This document shows, in pieces, positions 24,101 through 36,131 of a stretch of 64,000 bases of DNA. The stretch is from Spongospora subterranea f. sp. subterranea (lineage: Eukaryota > Endomyxa: Phytomyxea > Phytomyxea > Plasmodiophorida): positions 248,001 through 312,000 of the forward strand of contig JAUGWO010000042.1 of assembly GCA_049724395.1 (NCBI GenBank), read 5' to 3'. Below the pieces are notes generated by a model. It did no database searches. It was given only the letters and a program-made list of their open reading frames with translations, and was not told the origin of the DNA. The position numbers were made by a program, and so were the translations under genes. The number at the start of each line of letters is the position of its first letter. The stretch's first letter is position 1.

Positions 24101-27100
24101 ATGGCGGCATCATAGTCTTGTGAATCAAGATAGCTCGTTCCCCGCAACCGATACCCGACAATCTGTAATGGGTTCAAGCGGATCAAAATGTTTGCTGCAT
24201 CGATGCTCTGCCTGTGCAGTTTTAGCTGAATTAAAGATTCCACCAGCAAACAGTAAGCTTGCACGTTATGCGGATCAGCTTCAATACTGCAGTATAAACA
24301 ACAGGTCAGCGCGCCGGACAGGAACATTTCAATTACAACAAACCATAGGGCAGCAAAAGTCTGGGTCTTCTCGTAGAGACCCAGGCGACAATACACTTCT
24401 TCTGCCATTGCTAGACATATTTTGAGATCGTCCGGCTTGCTCGAATAACATTTTTCGAAGCATGTTTGAGCCTGTGTCGTTCTGCTTAGAGCTAAATTGA
24501 TTTTGCCCAATTGATACAAAGCACCAAAATCGTCGTCATAAGTCTCAGTATAGACTGATAAATCCAAAGCGGCATCGTCAAGCCTCTTCAGTCTAACCCT
24601 CGCCCTACTTCGGAATATGAGTGCGATTCGATTCTGAGAATTGACTTGCAATACTTCTGTAAAACAACTTTCACAGTTGACGTAGTCGCCGGATTTATAT
24701 AACAGGACCCCATAAACTGCCTTTATTCCAGTTAACTTTCTCTCAGCAATGAAAGATCCGCGTTCAATATCTCTGGTGGAGTTTAATCTTTCAACTTTGG
24801 TGAGGCTGGCGTTTACGATCGTTGTTGCCCGCATTATGTCCTTAAGTGCCCCCTCATTCCCTTTGGGAGAATCTTTTCTTAGGAAAGCTCGAGCCACACG
24901 AACGTCCGCCAAATCGGCAATCGTTATCGCCAAAGATAGGTCTGAAATAGCCCAAGAGGCACTTGTACTCAGAAATAGGTTTGAGCGCCTTAAAAGGTCC
25001 CAACTCAACTTTTGCCGTTCAATCGTGATCTCGGATAGACTCTTCTTTTTTGGTACCTCTCCAGAAGAGGATTTCTTTTCCAAGGCCAGATGCACACGGC
25101 GGTTTAGCGGATCAACCCACTGTTTGTTCGACCGTAAAATTTGCTCCAAATAGAAAAGAGATGTAGCAAGCCAATGGCTCTCTTTATGGTTGCAGATAAG
25201 AGAGATTGCTCTGTCATAGAGCGATTGATCATCTGCTCCAGGTAATAGTTCCGCCATTTGTGGCGAATCAGAGCAACACAGTTGGGAAGACCGGTCTTTC
25301 ACGAAATCCGACTCGGCGAATTTGATCACCCGATCTGTAATAGTGGAGATAATATCAACGGAAGGTTCTCCTTTAAATGAAGAAGCAGAAAATAGCCCTA
25401 GGACAGTGGCGAGATCCTGCGCGCTGCCACATCGAAGCTCTAACTGTAACCTAATCAAAAGCTCCATTTTTGTTGGGGGTCCATCATTTCGCATGTTCGC
25501 AACCAGATCTATCATCTGGCGTGCTAAGAGCACGTGTCCAGTTTGTAAGAATGCATGACTTAATGATCCAACAATCAAACACAACTGGCTGAGTATCAAC
25601 GACCGGAACCACTTAATTCTAGAATACTTTGCGGATCCCATGAAACGAACAGCGCTAAATATGTACGCCCTCAACAGTCTCCACTGCCTGCTAGCAGATC
25701 CTGAATTTTCTCCACGGTCGCTCACGTGGCAGCAGAAGAGTTTTAACTCACGCAAAACAGTATTACTCATTTCCACCGCCGTTTTGGCTGCAAATTTGGC
25801 AAAAGGCTTTGCAGATGGATGCTTCACGGCTGTAATTTAAAGTCTTCAGTCAAGGTAGAACTACTTGATTTGAACAAGCACTGACCCATATTGGACTCCG
25901 ATAGTTGATAATCGCGCCATCGATTGATAATATCTATAATACCGTTTTCAAATAATGGAGTTATGCGTTGAAGAGCGGTGACGGTATCTCCATAGTGGAG
26001 CTCGAGGAACATGAGACTGGATACCGTGTTGAAATGACGACTATCAACAGACGTCGATTTGCCATATAACTCCTGCACTTCCATCACCGGGACAGTGCCC
26101 GCTTCTCGTAAGAGATCAGCCCTCAGGCACATCATATCCATCATGTAAACAGATCCGGTTTTGATCAGGGCCGTGCAGTACGCTGACACAGCCGGATTGA
26201 AGTCATACCCGGTCTGAGTGGCAAACTCGGGAACGCCGCCACGAACAGCAATCAATAACAATGGATCGATAAACACAATATTGTACAGATCAGCAATATC
26301 CGATTCCGCGTTTGTGTGAATGTATCGTTGAATGAACAGTGGATCCGTCTTATAAAGAGTATTGAAGTCGTTAGATGCACGGCCCCAGTATCGTAACGAC
26401 TTGTTGATGTTACCGCGATAGAACAGCAGATGAGGTAATGGACCAATCCTCATAATCATATTGTCTAATACACGAACACTGGCGTGAAGATGGGATGAGA
26501 TGAAATCGGTCGGTTGAAGGCGTTGATTACCGCAGATTGTGTTGAAAGAGGGCTGGAGCGAAGGGCAAGTGTGGATCGCATACCAACCAGCTGCGGAATA
26601 AGAATCGGAATTCATCAACTTCCCTAGAAGATGCAGTGTTCTGCAGAGCGGTATCGACTGCCCAGACAAGAGATGTGCGTTTGCGAGATGGAGCAACGGT
26701 AAGGGCTGAATGCTTCTTTCCCGTAATATCTGATCGAAGTCAAGGATCTCTTGCGTCCGATCTTCATTAAGCTCCTTTTGATTCCACAGAGGAATGCAAG
26801 CCAATTCAACCAGAATCGGTGTCGAAATAACACGTTCAGCATTGGAGTTATCAAGGCCGGCGAATTTCACGCGGATAGATTTGATTATGTTGAACCATTG
26901 TTCTTTGTTTCCCAATCGTCGCTCAATGCACGACGCTGTATACAGCAACATCTGTGGAGCTCTACTCCAGTTTTCGACATATCGACTAGTACATAAGAGT
27001 GTTCTGGCTCCGAAATCGTCCAGGTTGTCCACGAACCACATCGCCATACGATGAAGCGTAGTTGCCTCCAGCGATTTCATTGTCGTTTCAGATTGCTGTC

Positions 27101-27572
27101 GATCGTGTGTTAATCGCAGCAATTTTTGTGACAGTTGCAAATCCTGTCGATAGAGATCCATACTACCTATTTGCAAATAACACTGTGCCCGCTGCCAGTA
27201 AGCGACATGAATTTCGACCACAGATTCAGGAGATAACCTGTCTCTATCGTCGATCACATCGCTCAACAATTTGATTGCGGCAGAGCAATCGTTTGTTCGA
27301 ATCAAAGAAATTGCTAAAATCAATGTAATGTTTGGCGGAAATCTATAACGTTGTCGTAGCGACATCAATCTGCCAATAATGTCGTGGTATTCTTTCCATT
27401 GTAGGTGAAATCGTAGCCATTCGATTAGCTTATCCACATCATCGAGCGGTAGTAGCTTTTGAAAATCACTCAGCTTACGGGGACGAGAGTCGCTTGATTT
27501 GCGTTCAGCTGATGCCGGTTGTCGAGGATATATCGATGGAACAGAATTTCGCTGTCGACGGCGACTATCCAT
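21065..27572 (-). CDS. Giant TPR-repeat protein (~2,000 aa)
   Basis: Nine exons on the minus strand: 27572-25886, 25829-24344, 24286-24097, 24040-23825, 23773-23123, 23067-22612, 22555-22311, 22255-21849 and 21799-21065. Introns are 49-57 nt. Several arrays of tetratricopeptide repeats are visible, for example VYGVLLYKSGDYVNCESCFT, DDFGALYQLGKINLALSRTT, NNFAVCLQKSGNSVHALRYF and DEAVSDYSNALAINPDH. Such proteins are scaffolds for protein assembly; animal TTC6 has a similar size and make-up, but no specific orthology is claimed. One single-base slip at about 22735, in an A run, breaks the frame inside a TPR and looks like an assembly indel. The last ~95 coding bases overlap the importin 3' end in antisense. 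A GTAAGT donor at about 21243 would shorten the tail, so the exact end is uncertain. Confidence 0.75.
21196..21223. repeat. (CATA)n microsatellite
   Basis: About six perfect tandem copies of a CATA tetranucleotide between the convergent 3' ends of importin beta and the TPR gene. On the minus strand it falls within the open frame that extends the TPR protein, where it gives repeated Met-Tyr-Val-Cys. Confidence 0.9.
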
Positions 27573-27951
27573 TATTTGAGAGATATATTACTTCATCACA
27601 CGTAAAATAGGGGGATCATTAATGAGAATAATCACAGTGACGTACACGATCCGATACAATTCATCAGTTATTGTGATCAGTTGGCGAATGAATATATATA
27701 TATGGTCGGATTATTGTCGTCATGAAGATATATATATGGTCGGGTTATTGTCGTCAGTTGACGAATGGAAAAATGTATGGTCGGGTCTCAATCGACTCAC
27801 AGTAGCGGTTGCTTCATTGGCAGCATAATTGGTTAACTTGACAAAATCACAAAAATCGTCAACGTAACGCCATATGTTATGGACAATAAAAATCTTTCTC
27901 TGGATTTTCGACATTAATATACATTCAATCTTCGATAGATTACAATATGAA
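27573..27951. other. AT-rich intergenic stretch with short tandem copies
   Basis: The gap holds two close copies of a ~36-bp unit (about 27692-27722 and 27728-27756) sharing ATATATATATGGTCGG and TTATTGTCGTCA, plus a third partial copy near 27773-27787. It lies directly upstream of the TPR gene. No gene is evident. Confidence 0.6.
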
Positions 27952-28311
27952 TCAATGTTTTACTGGATAAGCCTGATTAGGCACAGCCATAGGTGAAACG
28001 ACTACACCTCCTGTAGATATGCGAGGACGAGGTCTGCGTGAATATGACAACTGAATCCGCCTGAAATAGAGGCGCTGGTGCGAAGCGCATTGATTTCCAT
28101 GGGCCCCTGCAGTGCCCGTGGATAAAAGAGCGGGAGGGGTTGGGATAGAGAACATCTCTCCACCGGGACATGGAAATGATCGAATCGGACTTGAGATTGG
28201 CTGTTCCTGAATTATTCGATGACAAAGTTGATTTGTTGACAGATGGCCTTGCCATTGTCGATTCGGCTTTACGCCATTATATGGTACCTTGACGTCATCA
28301 TTCATCTGCAT
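27952..28311 (-). CDS. Small hypothetical protein (119 aa)
   Basis: A Met-initiated open frame of 119 aa with Pro-rich stretches (GGEMFSIPTPPALLS) and an Arg-rich segment (YSRRPRPR). No family is recognised. The start lies 110 bp from the divergent ZW10 start, so the two may share a promoter. An overlapping frame at 27977-28255 is also open, so the coding assignment and the presence of an intron are uncertain. Confidence 0.35.
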   Translation of the reverse strand: MQMNDDVKVPYNGVKPNRQWQGHLSTNQLCHRIIQEQPISSPIRSFPCPGGEMFSIPTPPALLSTGTAGAHGNQCASHQRLYFRRIQLSYSRRPRPRISTGGVVVSPMAVPNQAYPVKH

Positions 28312-28421
28312 AATCGCCCTGGTTTATACTCTAACATTTTTTTCAAATTTTGTACTCGGTTAAGGAAACGTGCGAATTTTCAAATAAATTGTTCGTGTAT
28401 CAGGATGAGCTAAAACTGTCG

Positions 28422-30543
28422 ATGGCATCAAACAAAGATATCGTAGAATGTGTTCAACGCGCAGCGAGCACGCTACTTCAGGATTTCGGCAAAACTAGCG
28501 CCATGGCGGATCAAGTGCGCTCATCATTCATGAATTTGGAGAAACAAACCCGCTACGATCTGAAACGTCTTGAAAATAACCTATTAGAGTTATCTTTCAT
28601 TGAGAGAGCTGAAGAAGCGGTTTTGCTTTACAATGCATGCTGTGAGCCGCAAAACAACGACGTGGACGTCGTGGTGGAAGCCCAACACCTTCACCAGCTT
28701 AGGGTCAATCTCAATCGCTTAGCTGAGTTGGTCACGGTTGGCGATAACTCTCAAACGGAAGCTGCCGAATCCGTGAGAGCTTATTCTGATTGTTTCATCC
28801 GTGATCGCCTCCTGTCACGAACTCTGTTTGATTGTATCAAGTTCAGCAAACAAACGATTACATTGACAAAGAAAAAACTACCTTTGATATCGCAGTTCAA
28901 TGACGCTATTGCTGTTCTTGATGTGGCTGATATTGATAAGGTAATTTGACCCTGTGTTATAATCAGGTGCTCCTCTGAATCCTGATGTGTAGGCAATTAT
29001 TCCATTGAGCGATCAGATGTACACCGAGTTCTTCAACCCAGTTGCCAATGGCACGTTCACCGAAATTCGCCGGACAGATTCAGATCGGGTCATTGTGATC
29101 AAGTTGCGAAGACCGACGACCACTTCGATGTCCCCTGACCTCGATGTCGTCCATCGTCAGTGTCATGTTTTATCCATTAACATCTCACTTGCTCATCTTC
29201 AATTCAGGATTGCGTGTCATATCATCCCTAATAGCGGTTCTGTACGATGACGTATGCCAAAGATGCCCACTAACAATGGCGCACATCGCCAGGCATTTAT
29301 GGCCTTTTCTGTCTCGAGACATCGTCGATCGAATCGTATCGCCTTCTTTACCAGTTCAATATCTTGATTTGGAACGATTCGCCAGCGCCCTAACTTCCGC
29401 CGTCGACGACTTTCATTACAGTTTACGTGCATGCCATTTTATTCATGAATTCGATTGTACTCCACTTGATGACTTTATTGAGCAAATTCAGGCAAAATTT
29501 TGTTCTAATCTGTCAATTCAGTTTTTATCGAAGGCGCGCAATGTGGTTATGGATGACAGCTTCCCGATGTGGTCGGTTGAATCTCATCTTTCAACGGACC
29601 AGATTCCAGAGCGCTCAGCTCGTTTCTGCAGCCGCGTCACCAGCGAATTCGTGAGCGACAACCCAGGGATAGGGTTCACAGCTAATGCTGTTGATTGCGC
29701 TTTGCTTATACATGCTCTATTAGACCAGCAAGGTTGCATTTCTGATGTCGTCATCTGTCATTTTGATCAGACTGCTCGCGACATTTTGTTCATGTTCATG
29801 TCGATCCGGCCACTTTATCACGAGCATGCTTTTAAATCTGCTCCTGTTCTTCCATTTCTATTTGGAAATGATTGCTTATTCTTAGCGCATCATGTCGCTG
29901 ACGATGCGTTGTTATGTATGTTAGGGAGACCTTCATCGACATGGTTAGCGATCTTGCTGATTATGGACGCCAAGTCATCTGTGCTCAGTACCAGTCGCTA
30001 AAGGAATCCGCCGAGAAAATGTTCACTCGACTAGATGGGTTCGCGAACATCTCTCAGAAAAAGGATTATGACGCCATCATCTTATGTCTTACGGCTCAGG
30101 TTCGCGAATGGAATACTTTGCGCTCAGTTTTGAGCTCGACGCTGCCCGAGGATTCGACGCAGCAAATTCTGCTTCATCTGCTGTCAACAGTTATGGAGCC
30201 CATGGTCCAATGCATACTCTGTCGGTCTGACATTCCCCTGGAATCCGCTAATCGAACGTTCGCCGCCCTTAGCATCCTAAGTGATTTTGTGAGCGAGTTT
30301 CACTTTCCTGAATCATCAGAGTTGTGTTCTCGGTTTGAGGCGGTTTGGAAAAGGTTCCAAGTATTACAGGGTATATTACATCCTGATCAATCATTGAACT
30401 GTCTCCTGATCGACTGCGATGCTGGTAAGTTGGATGTATTCACCCACAAGGAAATCCGGTCGTTAATTTCAGCTCTCTTTGAGCCATCTCGAAAAAGACA
30501 ATCGCTCATAGAATTGAGGGATCGCAGATCTCATTCGAAGTGA
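28422..30543 (+). CDS. ZW10: ZW10 / Dsl1-type tethering and kinetochore protein
   Basis: Exons 28422-28940, 28993-29155 and 29208-30543 encode about 672 aa (human ZW10 is 779). ZW10 acts in the NRZ/Dsl1 tethering complex at the ER and, in animals, in the RZZ kinetochore complex. The N-terminal half is a coiled-coil-rich region (SSFMNLEKQTRYDLKRLENN). The C-terminal half keeps LFLAHHVADDALL and the hallmark end FTHKEIRSLISALFEPSRKR, which matches the family SSSEVKALIRALFQNTERR. Near 29912 the frame must change by one base between HHVADDALL and YVRETFIDMV. There is no room for an intron, so an assembly indel is likely. A short upstream first exon may be missing, since the animal protein starts about 40 residues earlier. 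Confidence 0.8.
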
Positions 30544-30844
30544 CGAAATCGATACGCTGCTGGTGAGAGAGTTACACCTTAAATTTTTATATCCTTACTC
30601 ATACCATAAACAACAATATTTATTCTACATTATTCGATGATAAAGCCAGGTCGTTTTTTGAGCGATCCGGCTGACACTGCTGCTACGCCTAATTCAAAGA
30701 AAATGAGGGCTGCCTCTGTTCGCTGCAAGATACTTTTTCTTGTTACTTTCGTAAGCAGACCTAAGGCCAAGAAGTTAGATGTCACTGCCTTCGTTGATAG
30801 AGTTGTACGTACTGGCGCCAATTAGGTGTCGATATGTCGTTGGA
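30544..30844. other. Gap between convergent ZW10 and RMND5
   Basis: About 300 bp between two converging genes. Open frames exist on both strands (30637-30825 plus, 30630-30821 minus) but overlap each other and resemble nothing known. Both 3' UTRs probably end here. Confidence 0.4.
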
Positions 30845-32283
30845 TCAAAATCGAAGTTTAATAGTATTTAAATTTGCAGACTCAACAGAGCAATACGGGC
30901 ACCTGAAAGCCGTTGATTGAGATCGGCGTTCTATTCGGTGAATCCTGTCTAATGCAGCTTGAGAAACAACATGCCCACATAGAAGCAGGATCGGGCGAAG
31001 GTCGACTGATTTAGACACAGGGCAGACAAAGCTGGAATGGTATTGAAATTGACGAGAGAGATCTATCGCAACCTAATGTAGATATAAATCAACTTGCTGG
31101 AAATTTTGTGAGAATGTTGTACCGGAGTGGACTTGTTCGCCATATTAAGTGAACCGCATTTTGAATGCATCGAATTAATTTTGCTCAGATGCGGCAAAGC
31201 GATTTGGCTCGCCGCCACGCTGAATTAAATTAGCGAAGTTCCAATACAAGGACAACGTTCTTACCAGACCAGTAAAGGACTTTCCTTGGATAAACCCATG
31301 TCTTTGCAAAAAGTCGAAATGAACAGGCGCTGCAGATGTTTCCACTCGGTGTCGCTATCGAACATATGACAAGGATTCGAAGATCGGACGAACATCAGCA
31401 TGCCCATCAGCTTGCCTATCTGCGACGCTGCGATTTGCCGTTTAGAAAGAATAGGCCGTAATGTCAACAAAATATCCAGCCTTACAGAACAATGAGAAAA
31501 GAGGAGGAAATTCACGTCTGGCATACACAATTGCTGCTTTGATTTGTTTTCGGCTGATAAACCGTAAATACTCCATTCGATGTAAGAAGAACTCCATCTC
31601 TTTAATGGCAGTGCGATCAGCCCGACTTTCGCACCAGCTGTTAGTTCAAATCAAATGTCGCGCTAAAAAGAGCAAGAGATTCGACAACCAACTTGATACA
31701 CGGCATTGTGTCTTTTTCTTTAAGAGAAGTGAGCAACGATTGCAAAACGATAAACCGATGATCGACGGAGACATTCATTTTGGTTTCCTCAATCAACAAA
31801 TTCGCTGATTCTATTTCACCAGATCTAAGCAAATGATGGACAATTATACGATCTAAGAGTGCTGAATCAAGCACCGGGTAGGGCAGAACTAGCGAATTTT
31901 TTGTAAATTCCTGAATTCAACGTTAGGAAGAGTTATAGTTATTAAGCGTTGAGGGATTCAAAGATCACCGTTTCAAAACTCTCACTGAACGAAGTGACTT
32001 CTGCGCTTTGATTTTTCAAAACCGTGGCCAACCTAACCATATAATGAACTGAACGAACCCATACATCGTGGTAATGTCTAATCACTCTTTTCGCAGGGAT
32101 TTCCAGGAGATTGGACGGGTCTCCCAAAGGTGATGGTTTATCCGAGTCGATGGCGTCAGCCATAGCTCGGAATGTCCCCGCGGCTTGACTCAGTTGTGGA
32201 ACCGAGTAAGCCAATAACGAACTTGTGGAATCGAGAAGCGTTTGGAGTTGCGAGAGGAACGGATTGATTTGGTCATAATCCAT
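30845..32283 (-). CDS. RMND5: RMND5/Gid2 subunit of the GID/CTLH ubiquitin ligase
   Basis: Six exons, 32283-31969, 31910-31693, 31637-31486, 31427-31265, 31219-31123 and 31072-30845, give 390 aa, matching human RMND5A (391). It is the RING-type catalytic half of the GID/CTLH E3 ligase. The LisH/CTLH part is seen in LDRIIVHHLLRSGEIESANL and MEFFLHRMEYLRFISR. The CRA part is seen in IGKLMGMLMFVRSS and CKDMGLSKESPLLV. The divergent Gid2 RING is at the C-terminus: FVCPVSKS, LLLCGHVVS and FRCPYCSVES. Every intron (45-58 nt) restores family alignment. The open frame continues upstream to 32523, but the Met at 32283 gives the family-size product and is preferred. Confidence 0.88.
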
Positions 32284-32770
32284 GATCCGGGCAGATGGAC
32301 TATATATCTCCGGGCATGTGCAGCAGAAGAGGCTTAACGGTTGGGTTGGTAGTCCCTGTCTGTCACCTGGGCATGTGTAACAGGCTAACAGCGGCCGTAA
32401 TGGTTGGTTATCAACTTCAGGTGGTATACCGTAACGGTAACGGTGACTCCACTGGCCAAACACCGTATCTAATTCGCTGATTCGTATTTCGAATAAAAAC
32501 ACAATGTCTGTACCTAATCGCACGTCTCTTTGATCTACTTACTCTGTTGTCGTGAGAACGCCGCTAAATTAACCAGAAATTGCATCATTTGTAAATATAT
32601 AATTAGGGAAAACCAATTACATCAAGCGATGTATAGTACTAATTAGAAAGATCGGACAACGCTCATCTTCAAATTCTCAAAATTGGATGTTAATTAAATA
32701 TGTATGATATGCGTTGAAATTTGTAAAAAGTCCTTCCAATCAATTAGCAGCTAGGGGATACAGAAAGCAC

Positions 32771-34369
32771 CTATTTTCCCTTTAATATCGCAGGAACCGT
32801 TATAGATATCATAGAAGGATCTTGCGCTTTAGGCGGCTCTTTGAACCAATCGTGATCTAGCGCATCCTTGGCTGATATTCGCCGGGATGGATCTAACGCT
32901 AGGAGTTTCGATAGAAGATCTAATCCTTTTTCCGAGAGATAAGAAGCACTTGTAACTGATCTTCGGGGAAAAAGTTCGGCAAGCCGTCCTGAAATAAAAA
33001 AATCAACGTAAAGATAACAAGTGCAGCATCGGGTCCTTAACCTTTAGCTGGTTTCCAAGTCCAGTTTTGGGCGTGGGGAAGTTTGGAATAGCCAGGCCAC
33101 GAAGATTCTGACGGCGAGCCAACGATGGAGAATATTCTGTGCAATTGATCCAGTTCACCCTGGGCCCCTTCAAATAAAGGTGTTTTGGTTAAGAACTCAG
33201 CAAAGATACACCCAACGCTCCACATATCCACTGCTGTACTATACAACGGCGACCCTAAACCACTATTAGTTTAAAACAGAAGAAGGAAGAAATCTGAGGG
33301 CAGGACTCACCTAATAATAATTCAGGCGATCTATACCACAATGTGACGACAAGAGGCGAATACGGCTTTAATGGATCGCCAAATCTTCTAGCAAGGCCAA
33401 GGTCACAGATTTTCAATACGCCATGGTTATCCAGTAAAAGATTTGTTGTTTTTAAATCTCGATGAATAACCCAATGAGAATGCAAATATGCGACACCGCG
33501 TAGAAGCTGTAATAGAAGACACTTGACTTCACTCTGGGAGAATGGCTCCTTTTTGGCCTTGATCAACGACTTGACCTAATCACAATGTTATTGATTGCCG
33601 ACAGAGCCTGCTTCCGCTACGGAAAATACAACCTCATGAGTCATATACTCCATCACCATGAATACTTGACCAGGACGTCTTCCAACGACTATTTCACGAA
33701 GTTCAACCAAGTTAGGATGCCGTAGCGACATTAATATGTTAATTTCGCGAAGAGATGTCACAGGAAACCCAGCTGCTTGGGAATCTATTTTGATTTTCTT
33801 CAACGCCACCACTGAAAATAAATTTCTTTACACTGAGGCAAAGAATATCAAAAATGTTGTACCTTCTTTGGTGGCTTTATCTATAGCTTCATGAACAACT
33901 CCATATGCTCCTTCACTGATCGTTCTCACCCGCTCAAATTCATCTACACTTCGACAGCCACAGCGCGACACGGAAGCGACGGTGGAGATATATGGTGGAA
34001 TTATATTTACAGTTTCACGGTTGGAGGAACTAATGGGTAGTATTGGACTACTGCTAAGTACTGGTTGTGCAGGAGTTGGAAATCGAACCTAAAGAACGGG
34101 AAGTTAAACAAGGTCTTAAACGAAACGTCCTGCCGTTTCCATGCCTGATCTTCTGATAATTCAATGTCGTGGTCGTCGGCAGTTTGGTCTTCTAAGCCCA
34201 CCCTTTCAGTCTCTTTCAACTGTTGCTGCTTTTGTAGTTCCAAGTTAATAGCATCCACTAGCCATTGCGGTTGGGTTAAGCGATTGGGTTTTTGAACAGT
34301 ATTGGGCGGAGACTCTGATTGAGTGAGATTTGTATCACAGTGATATCGCTTCCTTCCTCGTGATTCCAT
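32771..34369 (-). CDS. CDK11: CDK11 (PITSLRE) cyclin-dependent kinase
   Basis: Six exons, 34369-34127, 34088-33863, 33811-33633, 33575-33311, 33254-33042 and 32988-32771, encode 447 aa; the first intron is only 38 nt. CDK11 with cyclin L phosphorylates the splicing and transcription machinery. The family signature [10 protein letters not shown] precedes the glycine-rich loop ([12 protein letters not shown]). The catalytic lysine is in [10 protein letters not shown]. The PITSLRE helix reads [13 protein letters not shown]. The [11 protein letters not shown] catalytic loop, DLGLARRFG (DFG is DLG) and activation-segment [12 protein letters not shown] are present. The C-lobe ends with [12 protein letters not shown] and DPSM. 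The N-terminal extension of about 120 aa is charged and much shorter than in animals. Confidence 0.92.
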
Positions 34370-35412
34370 ACGTCACTTTTCAAGTCAAAGTAACGAAACA
34401 AGATGTAATGTTAAGCGCCTAAATTATTCTTGGTCATGAGGATCGTGTCTTGCCTGACTACAACTCACTCTTGACGCTTGGACTTGTTGGCCAAATGCGC
34501 ACTTGACAACCTCCGCAGAATCATAGTGGCGATTCATGATCCATGTTCTTGGTGTGCCTCAACGTACGGTCGCGGCCTAAGTCCCTTGTGTCAGAGAATT
34601 GCCAGAACTGAACGCAAACTGATTCGTTATGGTTCCAATCACGACCAATCGTTCTTGCAACCGTTAATTTAACAAGGTCAACTAAAGTTCATCAATCAGG
34701 AATATGGTGGTATGTTCGGTAGCAGCGAACAATTGCCGGCTCTTTTCGGTGCGAAACCATGGTAACTTTTGTCGTTTAATGAAAACTTAGCGGAGAGCTT
34801 TTTTGGCGCTCAATCAAGAAACAGTTCGGCAATATTCGTTCTTGAGAACTGTCTGCTCATCTAAGGTTGCGGAAGAATGCATTGCATAAATCGTCCATAT
34901 CTTACATCGACCCAATACACAACACGTAGATTCAAGTTTTGAGAAAGCAATGCCGAATTGGCCAGCGTCTAGGGATTATCACTCAATATCGGTGTGCTCT
35001 TGATGATCGGAGACACAAACTACGTAGTGACCCATAACCCGACCCGAATACCATTATAAGAAATTAGAAAATCTGCAAATTCCATTAATTATAGATCACA
35101 TGTAGCCCCAGGTTATATCATGAATCCATGATGTCATTAGGTTAGACCGCAGAAAGACGATCACTCAAATCAAGAAGGATCCGTCTCACAGAAATTCTCA
35201 TCATCGTCAATGCTGCTGAAGAGTTCTGTTTTCTCGTTTTCACCACAAACTCTAGTGTAAATTGTTACACAGTTGAAAATGACGTAAATTACCTCGAGAA
35301 AACAAAAAACATGAGCCGTAAACATGGGGCTGCGACGATAGCGAAGGCATGAATAATTGATCCTCCGACAGACATTAGCGTATCGGATTACCATTGAACT
35401 TGCCCGACAGTA
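34370..35412. other. Intergenic region upstream of CDK11
   Basis: About 1 kb with no supported gene. The only open frames (such as 34478-34672 plus and 35170-35595 minus) lack similarity. The minus frame is mostly an antisense shadow of the small membrane protein at 35413. Confidence 0.4.
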
Positions 35413-35661
35413 ATGGAACCTGATTTCTATGGCAATGAAATAAATATTACCGACATTGTTGATGAAGGCGTTGAATACGTTCGTGTTGATAAGCGCACAT
35501 TCAAGACAGAGAAACAGGAAAGAACGAGTTGGTTTGGAAGATGGATTCGCTTTGCCAAGAAGCCGAAACCCTTCAAAAGGCGAGATTACCGTCAATTCAT
35601 CTTCATCACTGCTGCTTTCACTGGCGTCGCCGCGTTGATATTACTGTACCGTATATCCTAA
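35413..35661 (+). CDS. Small candidate tail-anchored membrane protein (82 aa)
   Basis: A Met-initiated 82-aa frame with an acidic N-terminus (EINITDIVDEGVEYV), a basic Lys/Arg-rich middle (WIRFAKKPKPFKRRDY) and one hydrophobic C-terminal segment, FIFITAAFTGVAALILLY, ending Arg-Ile-Ser. The order of positive residues then a terminal TM segment fits a tail-anchored protein with a cytosolic N-terminus. No family is recognised. An antisense open frame overlaps it. Confidence 0.4.
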   Translation: MEPDFYGNEINITDIVDEGVEYVRVDKRTFKTEKQERTSWFGRWIRFAKKPKPFKRRDYRQFIFITAAFTGVAALILLYRIS

Positions 35662-36131
35662 GCTGGAAATGACAATCATCAACGCCAGCAAAGCTGCTCG
35701 AGATCATGCGTAATTCCATTTTCACCAAAAGTCAGCTGAATAAACTCTGAATGTAGTTTTGATTACGTTCAACATCGCCAATTCTCCCCCGCATTCAGAA
35801 AACGACATAAATGGTAGAATGTTCTGAAAGCCTATGGTTTTTGGTTTTTGCCCAACACTATTTACATCCCGCTTCCCCTTCGGCAGCAAAATGTCCCAAA
35901 TTGGCGTCATCCAATTTGTCGTTTCGTTCCCTCAATAAGATGACTGAGCAACAGAACGTGTTACTTGGTCTAGGAGGTTTTGGGACCTGTTTTGGGTTTG
36001 TTCTGTAGACCTGGAAAGTGGAAACAGTCACTGAAGGAACGGGTTGCGTCCCTCGTCACATGTCCGTCTACTCCATTATAAGTGAAAGCCCCTTCACGTC
36101 TCATTAAGTGTTTCTATCAATTAACAGCTTG
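35662..36131. other. Intergenic region upstream of the TBC GAP gene
   Basis: About 0.47 kb. A 65-codon frame at 35811-36008 is not supported by any motif. It presumably contains the promoter of the Bub2-like gene. Confidence 0.4.

Noticed and set aside
32283-32523. N-terminal extension of RMND5 with several Cys residues
   Set aside because: Starting at 32283 gives exactly the family length; the extension has no counterpart.
35170-35595. 141-codon minus-strand frame
   Set aside because: Most of it is antisense to the better candidate at 35413-35661, and an attempted splice model gives an immediate stop.
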